From Actinobacteria bacterium ATB1 (GTDB lineage: Bacteria; Actinomycetota; Acidimicrobiia; UBA2766), in contig QWHP01000191.1 in the NCBI GenBank assembly GCA_021404985.1, positions 1-6,064 on the forward strand: 6,064 nucleotides of DNA, written 5' to 3'. A model generated the notes under the pieces. That model was not told the origin of the DNA and ran no database searches. It saw only the letters and a program-made list of their open reading frames with translations. Both the position numbers and the translations under genes were made by a program. Of this stretch, positions 5,416 to 6,064 are shown one piece after another; the stretch's first letter is position 1; each line of letters starts with the position of its first letter.

Positions 5416-6064
5416 ATGGGGTTCATGGACAAGGTCAAGGGTGTTGTGGACCAGGGAAGCGCTAAGGCCGACGAGCTTCAGCTTCGCCACAAGATGGACG
5501 GGCTCGCCAAGGACCTCGGCTATGCCCTGTACGGAGAGCGCACTGCGAAACAGGTGCCACCCGGCGAGGTCGAGCGTCTGATCCACGCGATGTACGAGGT
5601 GGACGTGGCGATCTACGAGGTGAAGCAGGCGGCATACCAGGCGCAGATGGCTGCCAGGCAGGCACAGGCGGCCGCCCCCGCCCCCGCAGGACAGCCCACG
5701 CCCGCAGCCACCGCCACCGCGGCCACTCCCCCTCCACCCGGGGGAACCACCCAACCCACTCCGGGCCCGGGGGCCGAAGCCCAACCACAGGCACAACCAC
5801 AACCACAACCACAGGCACAACCACAACCACAGGCACAGGCACAACCCCAGCAGGGATTCGCGCCGGCCCAGCCCCCTCAGACTGCCCCACAGGTCACACC
5901 TCAGCCGCCTCCCCCGGGCTCAGCCGAGCCCGGCGGGAGCACCCCACCACCGGCGGCAACGGCACAGGCACCCCCACCCCCGCCGCCCGGAACGGCACAG
6001 GCACCCCCACCCCCACCACCCGGAACGGCACAGGCACCCCCACCCCCACCACCCGGAACGGCAC
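5416..6064 (+). CDS. Uncharacterised protein: helical N-terminus plus Ala/Gln/Pro-rich repeat tail, C-terminus cut by window edge
   Basis: I do not recognise a named family. The frame is open for 216 codons from ATG 5416 to the right edge. Residues 1-85 are charged and predicted helical (MGFMDKVKGVVDQ, then LQLRHKMDGLAKDLGYALYG, then EVERLIHAMYEVDVAIYEVKQ), with no signal peptide or membrane segment, so a cytoplasmic location is likely. The style recalls small actinobacterial helical proteins that begin MG-x-x-DK-x-K, but that is an impression. From about residue 85 the chain is low in complexity and probably disordered: Ala/Gln/Pro, an AQPQ tract at 123-146, then an 11-residue unit TAQAPPPPPPG from 182 onward. 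Six prolines in a row usually need elongation factor P for translation. Such tails often precede a further domain, which would lie outside the window. The ribosome site and the GC-rich codons of the N-terminal part support a real gene. It is divergent from the lipid kinase. Confidence 0.8.
   Translation, partial: MGFMDKVKGVVDQGSAKADELQLRHKMDGLAKDLGYALYGERTAKQVPPGEVERLIHAMYEVDVAIYEVKQAAYQAQMAARQAQAAAPAPAGQPTPAATATAATPPPPGGTTQPTPGPGAEAQPQAQPQPQPQAQPQPQAQAQPQQGFAPAQPPQTAPQVTPQPPPPGSAEPGGSTPPPAATAQAPPPPPPGTAQAPPPPPPGTAQAPPPPPPGTA
5782..5853 (+). repeat. Hexanucleotide CAACCA/CAGGCA tract coding for Gln-Pro/Gln-Ala
   Basis: Twelve consecutive 6-bp units, in frame, mostly CAACCA (QP) or CAGGCA (QA), ending CAACCC CAGCAG. 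They encode residues 123-146 of the repeat-tailed protein. A-ending codons (CAA, CCA, GCA) dominate, unlike the G/C-ending codons of the same gene's N-terminal part, which suggests growth by replication slippage. The plus strand holds almost only C and A here. Confidence 0.85.
5961..6064 (+). repeat. 33-bp tandem repeat encoding TAQAPPPPPPG
   Basis: Three full units (5961-5993, 5994-6026, 6027-6059) and the first 5 bp of a fourth reach the right edge, so the true copy number is unknown. Units 2 and 3 are identical. Unit 1 differs at two bases, both changing CCG to CCA without altering the protein. The 33-bp period keeps the frame, so copy-number change would lengthen or shorten the protein in steps of 11 residues. 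The minus strand has closely spaced G runs in each unit. Confidence 0.92.

Noticed and set aside
5344..5844. Upstream extension of the lipid kinase frame to 5844
   Set aside because: The frame stays open only because it is antisense to the repeat-rich gene, giving a Trp/Leu/Cys repeat string and Gly-rich sequence. The ribosome site at 5350-5354 and the domain boundary favour GTG 5343 or 5268.
5462..5890. 142-codon minus-strand open frame with Val/Pro repeats
   Set aside because: It is the complement of the Gln/Pro hexamer tract in another frame, with no ribosome site or domain.
5782..6064. Possible CRISPR array
   Set aside because: The units are contiguous, in frame and coding, with no unique spacers between them.

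Overview
The window is very GC-rich double-stranded bacterial chromosome. Codons end mostly in G or C, there are GTG and possibly TTG starts, and genes are packed tightly. Together with an MMPL-family transporter, a PGGSTN-type lipid kinase and a proline/glutamine-rich protein, this suggests a high-GC actinobacterium, perhaps Acidimicrobiia-like. The taxon is inferred from style and gene types; no rRNA or other marker gene is present.

Layout: (1) 1-1867, minus strand: an MMPL/RND-type membrane transporter, cut by the left edge after 622 residues. (2) 1868-1930: a 63-bp divergent gap. It holds a near-perfect 29-bp inverted repeat (1882-1910) made of two TAAC-N3-GTTA units, overlapping the transporter's probable -10 box; it looks like a TetR-type operator. 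(3) 1931-4276, plus strand: a large polytopic GT-C-fold (GT39/ArnT-like) membrane glycosyltransferase with a C-terminal extracytoplasmic domain. Its start is uncertain (TTG 1931 or GTG 2054). (4) 4277-4359: a convergent gap with an 11-bp direct repeat and no recognisable terminator. (5) 4360-5343, minus strand: a diacylglycerol/sphingoid-base kinase-family lipid kinase. (6) 5344-5415: a second divergent gap, 72 bp. (7) 5416-end, plus strand: an uncharacterised protein with a short charged helical N-terminus and a long Ala/Gln/Pro tail. The tail contains an exact 11-residue polyproline repeat and runs off the right edge.

Three of the four genes concern membrane lipids or the cell envelope: lipid export, sugar transfer from a polyprenyl-type carrier, and lipid phosphorylation. 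The divergent transporter and glycosyltransferase share a small control region and could be co-regulated, so a common envelope-glycolipid role is a reasonable but unproven inference. No tRNA, rRNA, CRISPR array, insertion sequence, integrase or phage gene was seen. I found no clear evidence of a wholly new system. The most notable items are the double operator, the glycosyltransferase/transporter pairing and the repeat-tailed protein.
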